From contig NZ_NSDJ01000002.1 in the NCBI RefSeq assembly GCF_003610915.1, positions 124,001-188,000 of the forward strand: a stretch of DNA of 64,000 nucleotides, written 5' to 3'. The DNA is from Rahnella variigena (GTDB lineage Bacteria; Pseudomonadota; Gammaproteobacteria; Enterobacterales; Enterobacteriaceae). Positions within the stretch are counted from its first letter, which is position 1, and every line of letters begins with the position of its first letter. The notes beneath the pieces were generated by a model. The model ran no database searches, was not told where the DNA came from, and saw only the letters and a program-made list of their open reading frames with translations. Shown in pieces: positions 1-9,796 of the stretch. Made by a program: the position numbers and the translations under genes.

Positions 1-3000
1 CAGGCGTAAGCCGGTGCTCAGCGTCAGTAAATGCCCGGCCAGATTGCCGCTGTCTACACTGGAAATGTAGCGCGGATTGAGCGGCTGGAGCGTGCGTGTG
101 TCGTACCAGTTATATAAATGTCCGCGATAATGCTCGAGTTTATCCAGCGTATCGAGCGTCAGCATCGTGCGTTCCAGCACTTCACCCTGGGTGAGATAAC
201 CAAAATCCCACGCGGTAATATTGGCCAGCAGCGACAACCCGATGTTGGTCGGCGAGGTGCGGTGCGCGATCACCGGCTGGGGGATTTCCTGGAAGTTATC
301 CGGCGGCAGCCAGTTTTCTGTTTCATTCACGAAAACTTCAAAGAAGGACCAGGTCTGACGGGCAGCCTGACGCAGGTAAATCTGTTGTTGTGCGTCCAGA
401 TCCGGCACCTGGCGGCGGGCGGGCTGACTGAGCCAGCATAAAATACGCGGCGCGATAAACCACAGCAGGCCGAGCGGGACGGCAAAGCCCAGCAGCGGCG
501 GACTTGCCTGCGCAGCGAGCAAAATGACCGCCACGCCTGCCAGCGGATTAGCCCACATGCGGCGGTAGAAATATCCCGGCGAATGCGCACGGGATTTCGC
601 GCTGATATTGACGCTCGCCCACTCATGTAACTTGCGATGGCTGACACTGAGTCGCCACAGTGTCAGCAAAATCGCCTGCACCGAGTAGACGGCTTCGTGC
701 GGCAACGTCATCAGATTAAGCAACACGCGGGAAATCCGGCTGACGGTGGCCGATGCCACACTTTTCAGATGCGGAACCAGCGCCCGTCGCGGCCCTTTAT
801 TCAGCAGGTCTAACACCAGCGCCACCAGCGCCGGGAACAGCAGCATCACGGTAATAAAACCGAGCCAGTAAAGTTTGTCCGGCACCACCAGCAGCGTGGT
901 GAAGATCAGAACCAGCAGGGCTGGCGCGACCAGACTGCGGCGCAGGTTATCGAACAGTTTCCAGCGGGAAAGCGTGGTCAGCGGATTACGGCAGCGCGTC
1001 CCATCTTCCTGCGTGACATAAAACCCCAGCCAGTTAAGCAACTGCCAGTCGCCACGGATCCAGCGGGTTTTACGCGCTACGTCTGCCAGATAATGATCGG
1101 GATATTGCTCGTAAAGCACCACATCGCTGAGCATACCCGAGCGCGCGTAACAGCCTTCCAGCAGGTCGTGGCTGAGCACCAGATTTTCCGGGCAGGTATT
1201 GTCCGTGGCGCGGATGAACATATCGACGTCGTAAATACCTTTACCGACAAAAGAGCCTTCCCCGAATAAATCCTGATAGATGTCGGAAGACATCGACGAA
1301 TAAGGATCGTTGCCCGGCACGCTGCTGCATAAAGCGGCGTAGCGTCCCTGACCGTTTTCCGGGATTTCCTCCGCCAGCCGTGGCTGGAGAATGGCGTAAC
1401 CGGACACCACCCGATGACGTTTTTCGTCATACACCGGATGATTGAGCGGATGCGCCATTGCCGCGATCAGCTGATGAGCGGTGGCCCGCGGCAGCACGGT
1501 ATCGCTGTCGAGAGTGATAACGTATTTCACCTGACGCAGATGCGCCTGCGTGCTGCCTTCGGTCAGCGAGAACGGCTCGCCTTCATCGCGCAGCCAGCGG
1601 TTAAGCGCATTCAGTTTGCCGCGCTTACGCTCATACCCCATCCATACGCCTTGTTTCTCATTGAGTTCGCTGTCGCGGTGCAACAGCGTAAACAGTGCGC
1701 CCTGCGCAGAGGGATAACGGCGGTTCAGCACCTGAATTTGCTGCACGGCAAAGGCCAGCAGGGCATCGTTATCCGCATTCTGCGGATTTACGCTGTCATG
1801 AAAATCACTGAGCAGCGCGAAATTCAGGTTAGGTAACACGTTGCCGAGATAACAAACTTCAAGGCTGCTGATCAGCGCCTCGATATTTTTGCGGCTGCCG
1901 AGCAGACACGGGATCACCACCAGTGTGCTGGCGGACGCGGGAATGCCACCGGCATATTCGAGGCGCGGCAGCGGTTGCGGCGTCCGGCTGCGGGTGGTGA
2001 TTTCGCTGAGCAGATTGAGCGCGAACTGGCTGGCGACCAGCACCACCGGTACTAACAAACTCCACCATAACCAGTGCATAGGCGTATGGGCGGAACGGTA
2101 GAGCGCGTCAGCGGTGACAGCGGTGGTCAGCAGCAACAGGCTGCCGAGCCACGAGAGAAGCGGTGTCTGGTTGAGGCGGCCACGCATGCGCGTCACCCAT
2201 GAGAATCTGACATTCAGGTCTTTTTCGAGAGCCTTGCGCCCGGCGTCGATCAGGTAATAACCCACATGTCGTTGCTGTACGGCACCGCTCGCCTGTTGCG
2301 CTAAGGCAATCGCGCGGCTGGCAACAAAGGCCTCGTCGTGGCGGGAGTTGCGCGAAAGGCGTTCTATCTGATGGCGGTAATTATCGCGGGTATCGAAGTG
2401 CATGGAGGCGTAAATGCCAGCGGGATCTTCATGCAGAATTTTCTCCACCACGCTGAGATTTTCAGCGAAATCCGCCCAGTCCATTTCGGTCAGCTGGCGT
2501 AATCCCATAATGCTGTTGCTGACTGAAAGCTGGTTGGCCGCCAGTTGCTGATTAAATTTGTCGATCACTTCCCGCTGCGTCAAGCCGACTTCGCTCAGAC
2601 GCTGTTCCACCCAGGTCAGCGGCAGCGCCAGTATTGAACCGTGTCCCTGCAGACGGCGAACCAGTTCAGCGACAAACGCGCTGGTGCGCGGTGGATTGCT
2701 GCGTGCCATATCGGCAATCACGATGATCTGACTGGCCGGATCGTTCTCGGCGCTGTCTTGCAATTTATTGACCCAAAAATCGGCCAGATTGCGCTCCTGC
2801 TGGGCATTTGCCACTTCAATGCTGACGCGGCGCAGGTTCTCGATCAGCGCCAGACGCAGCATCCCCGGAAACGCCCACAATTCGCCGAGCGTCAGCTGTC
2901 GCACGCTCTGATAGGTGGAGAGAAAACGGGTGAGCGTGGTGATGTCCCAGAGTCCGTCGCTGTGGCTGACGACTTCGGTGGCGATGTCATAAATGCGCGG

Positions 3001-3405
3001 GCAAAAATGCGGTGCGCCCAGTGAGGGCAGGCCTTTGCCGAAGTTTTTCGGCAGCAACTGGCGAACGACGCGGATCTGTTCTTCGATCAGATAAAAGTTG
3101 TCGAGCAGCCATTCTCCGGCGGGCGTAATACTGGCTTTCTCGCCACTGCTGAGGATAAGACAGCTGCGGGTCAGGACTTTTTCGTTATCGTCGAGACGTT
3201 TAAGCAGGTAGTAGGGCAGTTTCTTACCGGAAAGCTTATGCGAGAGTGCCAGCTTGCCGCCAAAACGTTCCATCTGATCCGCTGAGAAGAGTTCGGCGCG
3301 GATAGGCGCGGGATTTTCCAGCGCGCTGGCCCGATGACGTCGGGTAATGACCGGAACAGGTGGTTCTCTTTTACTTTTAAACCAGTTAATCACAGCATTT
3401 TTCAC
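1..3405 (-). CDS. Cyclic beta-1,2-glucan synthase-like protein (NdvB/ChvB type), N-terminal 1135 residues
   Basis: The reading frame is open from a GTG at 3405 to the window edge, so the C-terminal part lies outside. An in-frame TAA four codons upstream and an AGG nine bases before the GTG fix the start. The N-terminal ~300 residues match the NdvB pattern (RQLLPKNFGKGLP, PRIYDIATEVVSHSDG, GELWAFPGMLRLALIENLRR). Hydrophobic segments follow, then a family 84 glycosyltransferase domain with a DSD motif (residues 633-635), SHDLLEG near 745 and RWIRGDWQLLNW near 790. More membrane segments come before the window edge. Family members are about 2,800 residues, are inner-membrane proteins, and make periplasmic cyclic beta-1,2-glucan from UDP-glucose, with a C-terminal GH94 phosphorylase that controls chain length. 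That C-terminal half cannot be seen here. The gene is divergent from lldD. Confidence 0.85.
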   Translation of the reverse strand, partial: MKNAVINWFKSKREPPVPVITRRHRASALENPAPIRAELFSADQMERFGGKLALSHKLSGKKLPYYLLKRLDDNEKVLTRSCLILSSGEKASITPAGEWLLDNFYLIEEQIRVVRQLLPKNFGKGLPSLGAPHFCPRIYDIATEVVSHSDGLWDITTLTRFLSTYQSVRQLTLGELWAFPGMLRLALIENLRRVSIEVANAQQERNLADFWVNKLQDSAENDPASQIIVIADMARSNPPRTSAFVAELVRRLQGHGSILALPLTWVEQRLSEVGLTQREVIDKFNQQLAANQLSVSNSIMGLRQLTEMDWADFAENLSVVEKILHEDPAGIYASMHFDTRDNYRHQIERLSRNSRHDEAFVASRAIALAQQASGAVQQRHVGYYLIDAGRKALEKDLNVRFSWVTRMRGRLNQTPLLSWLGSLLLLTTAVTADALYRSAHTPMHWLWWSLLVPVVLVASQFALNLLSEITTRSRTPQPLPRLEYAGGIPASASTLVVIPCLLGSRKNIEALISSLEVCYLGNVLPNLNFALLSDFHDSVNPQNADNDALLAFAVQQIQVLNRRYPSAQGALFTLLHRDSELNEKQGVWMGYERKRGKLNALNRWLRDEGEPFSLTEGSTQAHLRQVKYVITLDSDTVLPRATAHQLIAAMAHPLNHPVYDEKRHRVVSGYAILQPRLAEEIPENGQGRYAALCSSVPGNDPYSSMSSDIYQDLFGEGSFVGKGIYDVDMFIRATDNTCPENLVLSHDLLEGCYARSGMLSDVVLYEQYPDHYLADVARKTRWIRGDWQLLNWLGFYVTQEDGTRCRNPLTTLSRWKLFDNLRRSLVAPALLVLIFTTLLVVPDKLYWLGFITVMLLFPALVALVLDLLNKGPRRALVPHLKSVASATVSRISRVLLNLMTLPHEAVYSVQAILLTLWRLSVSHRKLHEWASVNISAKSRAHSPGYFYRRMWANPLAGVAVILLAAQASPPLLGFAVPLGLLWFIAPRILCWLSQPARRQVPDLDAQQQIYLRQAARQTWSFFEVFVNETENWLPPDNFQEIPQPVIAHRTSPTNIGLSLLANITAWDFGYLTQGEVLERTMLTLDTLDKLEHYRGHLYNWYDTRTLQPLNPRYISSVDSGNLAGHLLTLSTGLRL

Positions 3406-3740
3406 GTCGACTTACCTTACGCGAACCCGAAAAGGCAGTTGCCTGAGCTGCGATAAGAGTTCACACGAAGAGAATAGTGGGCAGAGGGCAGGGAGGCAGA
3501 TCGAATTTGTCGCCGGGCGGGCGTCTCCCCTGAGCTTAGTCTCTTTTGGGGCGGAGCGTGGGTTTAGTTTCCAAAGTTGCTGACGTTTCAGCGCAGATCA
3601 CTGCAAAATTAATGGGGATCGTGAAACAGCGCTGAAATTCGTAGTCATTGTTTTCTCTCGTGTTGTGTATTTTCAACTACACTTTCTGCACCCCTACAGC
3701 GCCAAATAAAAGAGCGCGTTATGAATAACGAGAAAACATC
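3406..3740. promoter_or_regulatory. Divergent intergenic region, ndvB-like gene / lldD
   Basis: This 335-base gap must carry both promoters. An inverted repeat with 9-base arms (TTTCAGCGC near 3584, GCGCTGAAA near 3632) lies about 100 bases before lldD and is a possible operator. No convincing -35/-10 pair was picked out, and the LldR operator known upstream of E. coli lldPRD was not recognised. Confidence 0.4.
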
Positions 3741-4889
3741 ATGATCATTTCTGCATCAACGGACTATCGCGCTGCGGCAAAAAGTAAACTGCCGCCATTC
3801 CTGTTTCATTACATCGACGGTGGCGCTTATAACGAGCACACGCTGCGTTGTAACACCGCCGATCTGGCTGATATCGCCCTGCGCCAGCGCATTCTGAAAA
3901 ACATGTCGGATCTGAGTCTTGAAACCGAATTGTTTGGTGAAAAGCTGGCGATGCCTGTGGTGCTGGCACCGGTCGGGCTGACCGGCATGTACGCGCGACG
4001 TGGCGAAGTTCAGGCCGCCCGCGCCGCAGCAAAAAAAGGCATTCCGTTCACGCTTTCCACCGTTTCCGTTTGTCCGATTGAAGAAGTCGCACCGGCCATC
4101 GATCGCCCGATGTGGTTCCAGCTTTACGTGCTCAAAGACCGTGGATTTATGCGTAATGCGCTGGAACGCGCACAGGCCGCAGGCGTCAAAACGCTGGTGT
4201 TTACTGTTGATATGCCGGTGCCTGGCGCTCGTTATCGTGATGCCCATTCCGGTATGAGCGGCCCGAATGCCGCCGCCCGCCGCATGTTACAGGCGGTGAT
4301 GCATCCGCAATGGGCCTGGGATGTGGGTCTGAACGGTAAACCGCACGATCTGGGGAATGTCTCGGCCTATCGCGGTAAACCGACCACGCTGGAAGATTAT
4401 ATCGGCTGGCTGGGTGCCAACTTCGACCCGTCGATTTCATGGAAAGATTTAGAGTGGATCCGCGAATTCTGGAAAGGTCCGATGATTATCAAAGGCATTC
4501 TGGATCCGGAAGACGCGAAAGATGCGGTGAAATTTGGTGCAGACGGCATCGTGGTGTCTAACCACGGCGGCCGCCAGCTCGACGGCGTGCTTTCTACCGC
4601 GCACGCACTGCCTGCCATCGCCGATGCGGTAAAAGGCGACATCACTATTCTTGCCGATTCCGGTATCCGCACCGGTCTGGACGTAGTGCGCATGATTGCC
4701 CTTGGCGCAGACAGCGTATTACTGGGCAGGGCGTTTGTGTACGCGCTGGCGGCGGCGGGCGAGGCGGGCGTGATTAATCTGCTGAACCTGATCGAGAAAG
4801 AAATGCGCGTGGCGATGACATTAACCGGCGCGAAATCGATATCTGAGATTAGCGCGGAATCGCTGGTGTACGGAAGAAGTTTGCGCTGA
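3741..4889 (+). CDS. lldD: FMN-dependent L-lactate dehydrogenase LldD
   Basis: LldD oxidises L-lactate to pyruvate at the inner face of the cytoplasmic membrane and passes electrons to the quinone pool. The 382-residue product aligns with E. coli LldD (396 residues) from the first residue ([14 protein letters not shown]). It carries the catalytic histidine H275 in [10 protein letters not shown] and the FMN-site segments TVDMP and ADSGIRTG. It ends about a dozen residues earlier than the E. coli protein. The ATG at 3741 has a weak GAG eight bases upstream. Unlike E. coli, there is no lldP permease or lldR regulator beside it, so uptake and control must come from elsewhere. Family assignment is firm. 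Confidence 0.96.
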   Translation: MIISASTDYRAAAKSKLPPFLFHYIDGGAYNEHTLRCNTADLADIALRQRILKNMSDLSLETELFGEKLAMPVVLAPVGLTGMYARRGEVQAARAAAKKGIPFTLSTVSVCPIEEVAPAIDRPMWFQLYVLKDRGFMRNALERAQAAGVKTLVFTVDMPVPGARYRDAHSGMSGPNAAARRMLQAVMHPQWAWDVGLNGKPHDLGNVSAYRGKPTTLEDYIGWLGANFDPSISWKDLEWIREFWKGPMIIKGILDPEDAKDAVKFGADGIVVSNHGGRQLDGVLSTAHALPAIADAVKGDITILADSGIRTGLDVVRMIALGADSVLLGRAFVYALAAAGEAGVINLLNLIEKEMRVAMTLTGAKSISEISAESLVYGRSLR

Positions 4890-4900
4890 TGCGGTCATTC

Positions 4901-4934
4901 CCGGGGCCGTCTGCTATGACTGCCCCGGTCTTAT
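4901..4934. terminator. GC-rich hairpin between convergent lldD and GGDEF gene
   Basis: CCGGGGC at 4901-4907 pairs with GCCCCGG at 4922-4928, immediately after the lldD stop and touching the stop of the convergent gene. The loop is long and the T-tract poor, so this is at best a weak bidirectional terminator. Confidence 0.4.
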
Positions 4935-6064
4935 CACTCTGCCACGCAATACCCGTTTCTTCCCGCATGTTTTGCCTGATACAAGGCGCTGTCAGCGCGC
5001 TTTAGCAACTCCAGCGCCGTCATTCCCGTTGCCCATTGCATGATGCCCTGACTGACCGTTATGGTTTCTGAAACCTGTGATAACGCATGGGGAATAGCGG
5101 CTTTTTCGACACTCTCTTTGATGCGGTGCGCGATCACTGCTGCATCGTTGGCACCTGCGTTATGCAGCAGAATGACGAATTCCTCGCCACCGTAGCGGGC
5201 GACCAGATCAGCCGGTTGCCGGACGACATTCTTGAAGCATTCTGCGATGCCCACCAGACAGCTATCTCCCGCCTGATGACCATAGTGGTCGTTGTATTTT
5301 TTGAAGAAATCGACGTCAATCATGATCAGTGAAAAGGTGCCACCCGAACGTTCTGTCTGAGCAATAAGTTGTTCGAGCTGGTTATCAAGCTGGCGACGAT
5401 TTGCCACGCCCGTCAGCGGGTCGTAATGCGCCAGATTATCCAGCTTACTGACCAGCAGCTGGTTATCACATTCCCGGCGAATCGAGAGCACAAACCAGCG
5501 GCTCAGCATGATGCGACCGGTTTCGAACAGGGCACTGGCGATCAGAATAGCCGCAACTTCTAATACCGGAATAGTGTTGTCACGAAAAATCAAATGTATA
5601 AACAGTGATAACCACAGCGGCGCGATGAAGCTGTAAAGGACCGGCATGGTCGGATAGAGCGCAATCAGCGCGGTAAAAATCAGCATGCAGAACAGAGGAA
5701 AGACCATTTGCTGCTGCGCATCGCTGGCCAGCATGTAGTGGAACACCACCGCCCAGTACAAACCGACCAGGAAAGCCAAGGCCATCGCCGGTGTGCGCGA
5801 ACGGATGAAACGTAACACTGGCAGTGCAATGACAAAAAACACTAAAAAAATTAGCGATAACTTGTCCAGCACCGGTCCGGCAATCGCCACGTCGGCGTGC
5901 GGATCGAGCAAAAGTCTGAACTGGTGGCGACCAAACAGAAAAAGTACAAAACATAAATTAGCGATCAACAGCCAGATACCGCTGGTGCGCAGTGACGCTT
6001 TTTTATAATGATCCAGCATGGCGTTAAACGCAGTGTCTTGCAGCGTGTGAGTGGTCTTTTGCAT
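4934..6064 (-). CDS. Membrane-anchored GGDEF diguanylate cyclase
   Basis: The product (376 residues) should make cyclic di-GMP from two GTP, a signal that promotes biofilm over motility. The N-terminal half has about six hydrophobic segments, so the sensor is membrane-embedded. A GGDEF domain follows, beginning near LDNLAHYDPLTGVANRR, with the active-site motif GGEEF at residues 292-296, an accepted active variant. No EAL domain is present. The ATG at 6064 was chosen because AAGGA sits six bases upstream. A longer reading to 6187 would add 41 residues encoded by a repeat element and overlap pqqF. An RxxD inhibitory site five residues before GGEEF is not evident. Confidence 0.9.
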   Translation of the reverse strand: MQKTTHTLQDTAFNAMLDHYKKASLRTSGIWLLIANLCFVLFLFGRHQFRLLLDPHADVAIAGPVLDKLSLIFLVFFVIALPVLRFIRSRTPAMALAFLVGLYWAVVFHYMLASDAQQQMVFPLFCMLIFTALIALYPTMPVLYSFIAPLWLSLFIHLIFRDNTIPVLEVAAILIASALFETGRIMLSRWFVLSIRRECDNQLLVSKLDNLAHYDPLTGVANRRQLDNQLEQLIAQTERSGGTFSLIMIDVDFFKKYNDHYGHQAGDSCLVGIAECFKNVVRQPADLVARYGGEEFVILLHNAGANDAAVIAHRIKESVEKAAIPHALSQVSETITVSQGIMQWATGMTALELLKRADSALYQAKHAGRNGYCVAE

Positions 6065-6115
6065 GGCTTTCCTTAACTTCGTCTTCGTGGATAGTGTAGA
6101 CGAAGAAGAGTTTTT

Positions 6116-6243
6116 ACTCCTCCCCCTGCTAAGAGGCAGGCGGGGAGGGGGTTTTAAGGACGAACCGATGTACAAAGCAGACATCAACTTCTTGATTTTT
6201 CAGTAATACCCCACCCCAACCCTCCCCTTCGCAGGGGAGGGAG
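6116..6243. repeat. Paired palindromic repeat (REPIN-like), locus 1
   Basis: Two short GC-rich units face each other. Unit A (6116-6156, plus sense) has the form CTCCTCCCCCTG...GGGGG-TTTTAA. Unit B (about 6205-6243, minus sense) has the form CTCCCTCCCCTGCGAAGGGG followed by GGGTTGGGGTGGGGTATT. A spacer of about 48 bases unrelated to the other loci separates them. The same A/B pair occurs at 16000-16136 and 22652-22778. Here the element lies inside the 3' end of pqqF. The palindromic core of this A copy is degraded (CTGCTAAGAGGCAGG). Confidence 0.8.
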
Positions 6244-8381
6244 TTGTCCGGTTCGCGCACACAGGCCAGCAGTTGTTCTGTTGTAATCGCCGCAACAGAC
6301 TCTTCATTCAGCTCTGGCGCAGCCGCAAACTCCCTCAACCATTGCTGCGTCGCTGCTTCCAGCCTGTCAGCAGGCCTGACTGCCAGCGATTCCCGCAGCG
6401 CGCCGCGCTTCTCCTCCAGTGCCTGCGGGGTGATGCTGTTAATCATGGCGGGGATCTGCGCGATAAACGCATCAATAAACCCCAGCAACGCTTGCGCGTC
6501 ATATACGGGTGACTGTAAGGCAAACAAAATACCGGACTGGCGCGCGGTCTGATGGAAACGGCAACTGACCACATAGCCAATATTCTTTTCAACGCGGTAT
6601 TGCTGGAAGAATGCTGGCTCAAGAAAAGACGCCAGAATCTGCGTGGCGGCCAGACATACGGCGGTGTTTTCCTTCAGCGGCCTGAACACTAGTACTGCGG
6701 CGTCATCACCCGCGGTCGCGAATTCATGTGACTTTTCGGACGAGCCGCAGATCACTTCCGGCAGTTTTGCGAGCAGCGTGCGGATCGCAATCTCCGACTC
6801 TGCCTTGCGTTGCTCCTGTTCAAAAAGCCGTTCGCCCTGCGTCAGCGCTATAGCCGAGGGCGAGCGCAGCAGCGCACGTGCTGTGGAGAGCGTACGTGTT
6901 ACCCATTCCTGTGGCCCGCTGAGCTGCAATAATCCGTTTCCCTGAACATGCGTAAAGACCAGCGAATTGCCTTCATGAGCAGATTGCGCACTAAGTGCGC
7001 GCAGACAGGCACGGGCGATACAGGCCTGATGTAAGGTCAGGGGCGCACCGGTGGTATGCACCCTTTCGTCTGTTTTGTGCACAATTCCATTAGGTGGGAG
7101 ATGAAAAGCAAAAGATGATTTTGTGACATTGTCACTTATTCCGTCCCACTCAGCGAAACTCACTGGCAGGTTGAAACCTTGTGCGGGCGTGCTTTGCCCC
7201 TGAACATCTGGCGCAATCCACAGTCGCGTCATGTTCCGCGGATGCAACTCAGCGAGTAATGTCTGCCAGCCATTTTGGGTGGCGGGCGGAAAGTCCAGCG
7301 TTCGCGTGCGCAGCTGATCCAGCGGCGTTAAACGGCTGAAATCGCGATGTGCGAGGGCGGCATAATGTTGCAGATGTTCCGCGCTTAAATCGCGGAACTG
7401 TTGCAGCCACAGGCAGAACAGCGTTTCGATGCGGGCGCGCAAACCGGGCGAAGTCTCGCAGACCAGAAATTCAACGCTGAGAATAGCGTCACGCTCTGAT
7501 GCATACGGCAGCGAAACCCGCACATCATCGGCCAGCGCCTGCGTCCGCAGGGTGTCCAGCAAACTATCCGGTGCTTCGTCTGTCAGTAGCTGACGCAATA
7601 AGGTCAGGGCAGGGCAATGTGTGACCGGGAACGAAAAACGCAGCCGCGGTGAACCGTCAAGACGCAGCTGAAGATGGTGTTTGTCGCGTAATACAACAGG
7701 CTGAGCGGGCGCTGGCTGATAACCGTTGCGGGCTGAAAAGGCATTGCCGTAACGTTCTGACAGCGCGGTCAGTTCTGTGAAAGATTGCGGGCCCTGCAGC
7801 CACAGCGTCAGATGGTCTGCGGTGAAAAATTGCTGATGATAGTGCGTCAGCGCCCGTTGCAGTGCGGGAATATCTTCGCCGAAAGAGGCACGGTTACCGA
7901 CGTGAAAATCGTGCAGGCGCGCCGGAGCGTTAAACGCCAGACTCAGTGCCGCATCACACAGCGAGTCTGCATGGCCGGTCAGCATGTTGTATTCGGCGTC
8001 AATGACAGACACTTCCTGCCTGACCGAATCCTCTGCCAGCAGCGGTTGCGCCAGCATATCCACCAGCCGTGCCAGACCCGCTTCAAATTTTGCCGGTGTC
8101 ATGTCGAAAAACCATGCGGTGGCATTCGCGTGCGTGGTGGCGTTGAGTTTTGCACCCTCGGCCTGCGCCCACATCATCAGCCGATCGTCACCCTGAAACT
8201 GACGGCCTCCGGCAAACACAACGTGTTCGAACAGATGCGCCAGACCGGGGAATTCCGGCGGTTCGTGATGACTTCCGGCATCAAGGTGAATGAGTGCGGC
8301 AGCACGCGAGGCCTGCGGGTCGTGAAGCATGTTAACCCGCAGGCCGTTCGCCAGCGTCAGTGACTGCACGTCAGGCAGCAT
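6129..8381 (-). CDS. pqqF: PqqF, M16-family zinc protease of PQQ biosynthesis (repeat-encoded C-terminus)
   Basis: PqqF helps release the crosslinked Glu-Tyr pair from the PqqA peptide. The inverted zinc motif HLFEH is at residues 49-53 (H49, E52, H53), preceded by HEPPEFPGLAHL, typical of pitrilysin-like proteases. Total length is 750 residues, close to the ~760 of Klebsiella PqqF. The ATG at 8381 follows the pqqE stop by seven bases, so it is the last gene of pqqABCDEF. The last ~35 residues, starting around NSLPCEGEGWGG and ending KTPSPPAS, are translated from the paired palindromic repeat. The original stop codon has been lost or displaced, and the TAG now used lies within the repeat. Catalytic residues are intact, so activity is probably retained. 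Confidence 0.93.
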   Translation of the reverse strand: MLPDVQSLTLANGLRVNMLHDPQASRAAALIHLDAGSHHEPPEFPGLAHLFEHVVFAGGRQFQGDDRLMMWAQAEGAKLNATTHANATAWFFDMTPAKFEAGLARLVDMLAQPLLAEDSVRQEVSVIDAEYNMLTGHADSLCDAALSLAFNAPARLHDFHVGNRASFGEDIPALQRALTHYHQQFFTADHLTLWLQGPQSFTELTALSERYGNAFSARNGYQPAPAQPVVLRDKHHLQLRLDGSPRLRFSFPVTHCPALTLLRQLLTDEAPDSLLDTLRTQALADDVRVSLPYASERDAILSVEFLVCETSPGLRARIETLFCLWLQQFRDLSAEHLQHYAALAHRDFSRLTPLDQLRTRTLDFPPATQNGWQTLLAELHPRNMTRLWIAPDVQGQSTPAQGFNLPVSFAEWDGISDNVTKSSFAFHLPPNGIVHKTDERVHTTGAPLTLHQACIARACLRALSAQSAHEGNSLVFTHVQGNGLLQLSGPQEWVTRTLSTARALLRSPSAIALTQGERLFEQEQRKAESEIAIRTLLAKLPEVICGSSEKSHEFATAGDDAAVLVFRPLKENTAVCLAATQILASFLEPAFFQQYRVEKNIGYVVSCRFHQTARQSGILFALQSPVYDAQALLGFIDAFIAQIPAMINSITPQALEEKRGALRESLAVRPADRLEAATQQWLREFAAAPELNEESVAAITTEQLLACVREPDNSLPCEGEGWGGVLLKNQEVDVCFVHRFVLKTPSPPAS

Positions 8382-8388
8382 CAGCGTT

Positions 8389-9522
8389 TCAGCCTTTGAA
8401 GATCAGTTGCGAGTTCGCGCGGTTGCGGAACTGGAGCTGATTGATCTGAATGTTGGTGCAATTCGCCTGCTCGCGTGCGGCGAGGATCATGCCGTGATGT
8501 TCAGATTTGGAACACACCGGATCGGCGTTATCAGCATTGCCGGTCAGCATAAATGCCTGACAGCGACAGCCGCCGAAATCCTTCTCTTTTTCAGAGCAGG
8601 AACGGCAAGGTTCCGGCATCCAGTCGAAGCCACGGTATTTGTTAAAGCCGAAGGAGTCGTACCAGATTTCCTGCAGGGTATTTTCCAGTACCGATGGGAA
8701 TTCCACCGGCAGCTGGCGCGCGCTGTGGCACGGCAGCGCCATGCCTTCCGGCGTGACACTTAAGAAAATCGCGCCCCAGCCGCCCATGCAGCCTTTCGGA
8801 CGTTCTTCGTAATAATCCGGCGTCACAAACAGCAAATTCGCCAGATTACCGGTTCCGGCCATTTTCTCGCGGTACTGATGTACCACGTCTTCGGCGCGGG
8901 CGATCTGCTCCCGGGTCGGCAGCAACCCTTCGCGGTTGAGCTGTGCCCAGCCGTAAAACTGACAAGTCGCCAGTTCGACATCGTCGGCGTCCAGCTCAAT
9001 GCTCAGGTCGATAATTTTGTCGATCTGATCGATGTTATGGCGGTGCAGCACGAAGTTCAGCACCATCGGATAACCGTGGGCTTTTACTGCTTTTGCCATC
9101 GCCAGCTTTTGCTGGAAAGCTTTAGCATTGCCCGCCAGCGCGGCGTTCAGCTCTTCGTCACTGGCCTGGAAGCTGATCTGAATATGGTCCAGACCGGCTT
9201 GTGCAAACGCATCGATTTTCTTTTCCGTCAGCCCGATCCCGGACGTGATCAGGTTGGTGTAAAAACCCAGATCACGCGCAGCGCGGATGAGCTCCGGCAA
9301 GTCTTTACGCACCAGCGGTTCGCCGCCGGAGAAACCGATTTGCACCGAGCCCATTTCCCGCGCTTCTTCAAACACCTTGATCCACTGGGCGGTGGTCAGT
9401 TCTTTTTCCTGTTTGGCGAAATCAAGCGGATTCGAGCAATACGGGCATTGCAGCGGGCAGCGGTAAGTCAGTTCGGCCAGCAGCCACAGTGGCGGTTTGA
9501 CCGCAGGTTTAAGCAGGTTCAC
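8389..9522 (-). CDS. pqqE: PqqE, radical SAM peptide cyclase of PQQ biosynthesis
   Basis: PqqE uses a [4Fe-4S] cluster and SAM to form the carbon-carbon bond between Glu and Tyr of PqqA, with PqqD presenting the peptide. The radical SAM motif CxxxCxxC is C22, C26 and C29 in [11 protein letters not shown]. The C-terminal SPASM region has cysteines in [30 protein letters not shown] and DPVCSK. The GTG at 9522 was chosen: it gives 377 residues and begins [15 protein letters not shown], matching family N-termini. It overlaps the pqqD stop by 14 bases, pointing to translational coupling. The frame stays open upstream to 9579, adding 19 residues with no family counterpart. Confidence 0.95.
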   Translation of the reverse strand: MNLLKPAVKPPLWLLAELTYRCPLQCPYCSNPLDFAKQEKELTTAQWIKVFEEAREMGSVQIGFSGGEPLVRKDLPELIRAARDLGFYTNLITSGIGLTEKKIDAFAQAGLDHIQISFQASDEELNAALAGNAKAFQQKLAMAKAVKAHGYPMVLNFVLHRHNIDQIDKIIDLSIELDADDVELATCQFYGWAQLNREGLLPTREQIARAEDVVHQYREKMAGTGNLANLLFVTPDYYEERPKGCMGGWGAIFLSVTPEGMALPCHSARQLPVEFPSVLENTLQEIWYDSFGFNKYRGFDWMPEPCRSCSEKEKDFGGCRCQAFMLTGNADNADPVCSKSEHHGMILAAREQANCTNIQINQLQFRNRANSQLIFKG

Positions 9523-9796
9523 GGAAGGTAATCCACTTTTGTGCATGGGCCTGAGCGAAGAAATCTTTGACGTCATCATTCACGCCACCGGCTTCAGGGA
9601 AGCGCTCATTCAGCTCATCAATGATATTGGCAATCGTCCGCTCGCCGTCGACCAGTTGCAAAATAAACGTCGCACTGTCGTTGAGTTTTGCCATGCCTTC
9701 CGGATACAAAATCACGTGGCAGTCCTGCGTTTTTTCAAATTGCATGCGGTAGCCGCGGCGGAACATCGGCGTGTAGTGTTCGGTAATGGTGATCAC
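9509..9796 (-). CDS. pqqD: PqqD, PqqA-binding chaperone
   Basis: This 95-residue protein belongs to the PqqD family of RiPP recognition elements. It binds the PqqA precursor and delivers it to PqqE. Family features visible include the N-terminal [10 protein letters not shown] segment and the winged-helix-like core around [25 protein letters not shown]. Translation starts at a GTG that overlaps the pqqC stop codon in a GTGA arrangement (4 bases), and the stop lies within the start of pqqE. This tight packing implies coupled expression. Confidence 0.95.
   Translation of the reverse strand: MITITEHYTPMFRRGYRMQFEKTQDCHVILYPEGMAKLNDSATFILQLVDGERTIANIIDELNERFPEAGGVNDDVKDFFAQAHAQKWITFREPA

Noticed and set aside
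6065..6187. 41-residue N-terminal extension of the GGDEF protein
   Set aside because: It is encoded by a palindromic repeat and overlaps pqqF; the internal ATG at 6064 has a proper ribosome-binding site.
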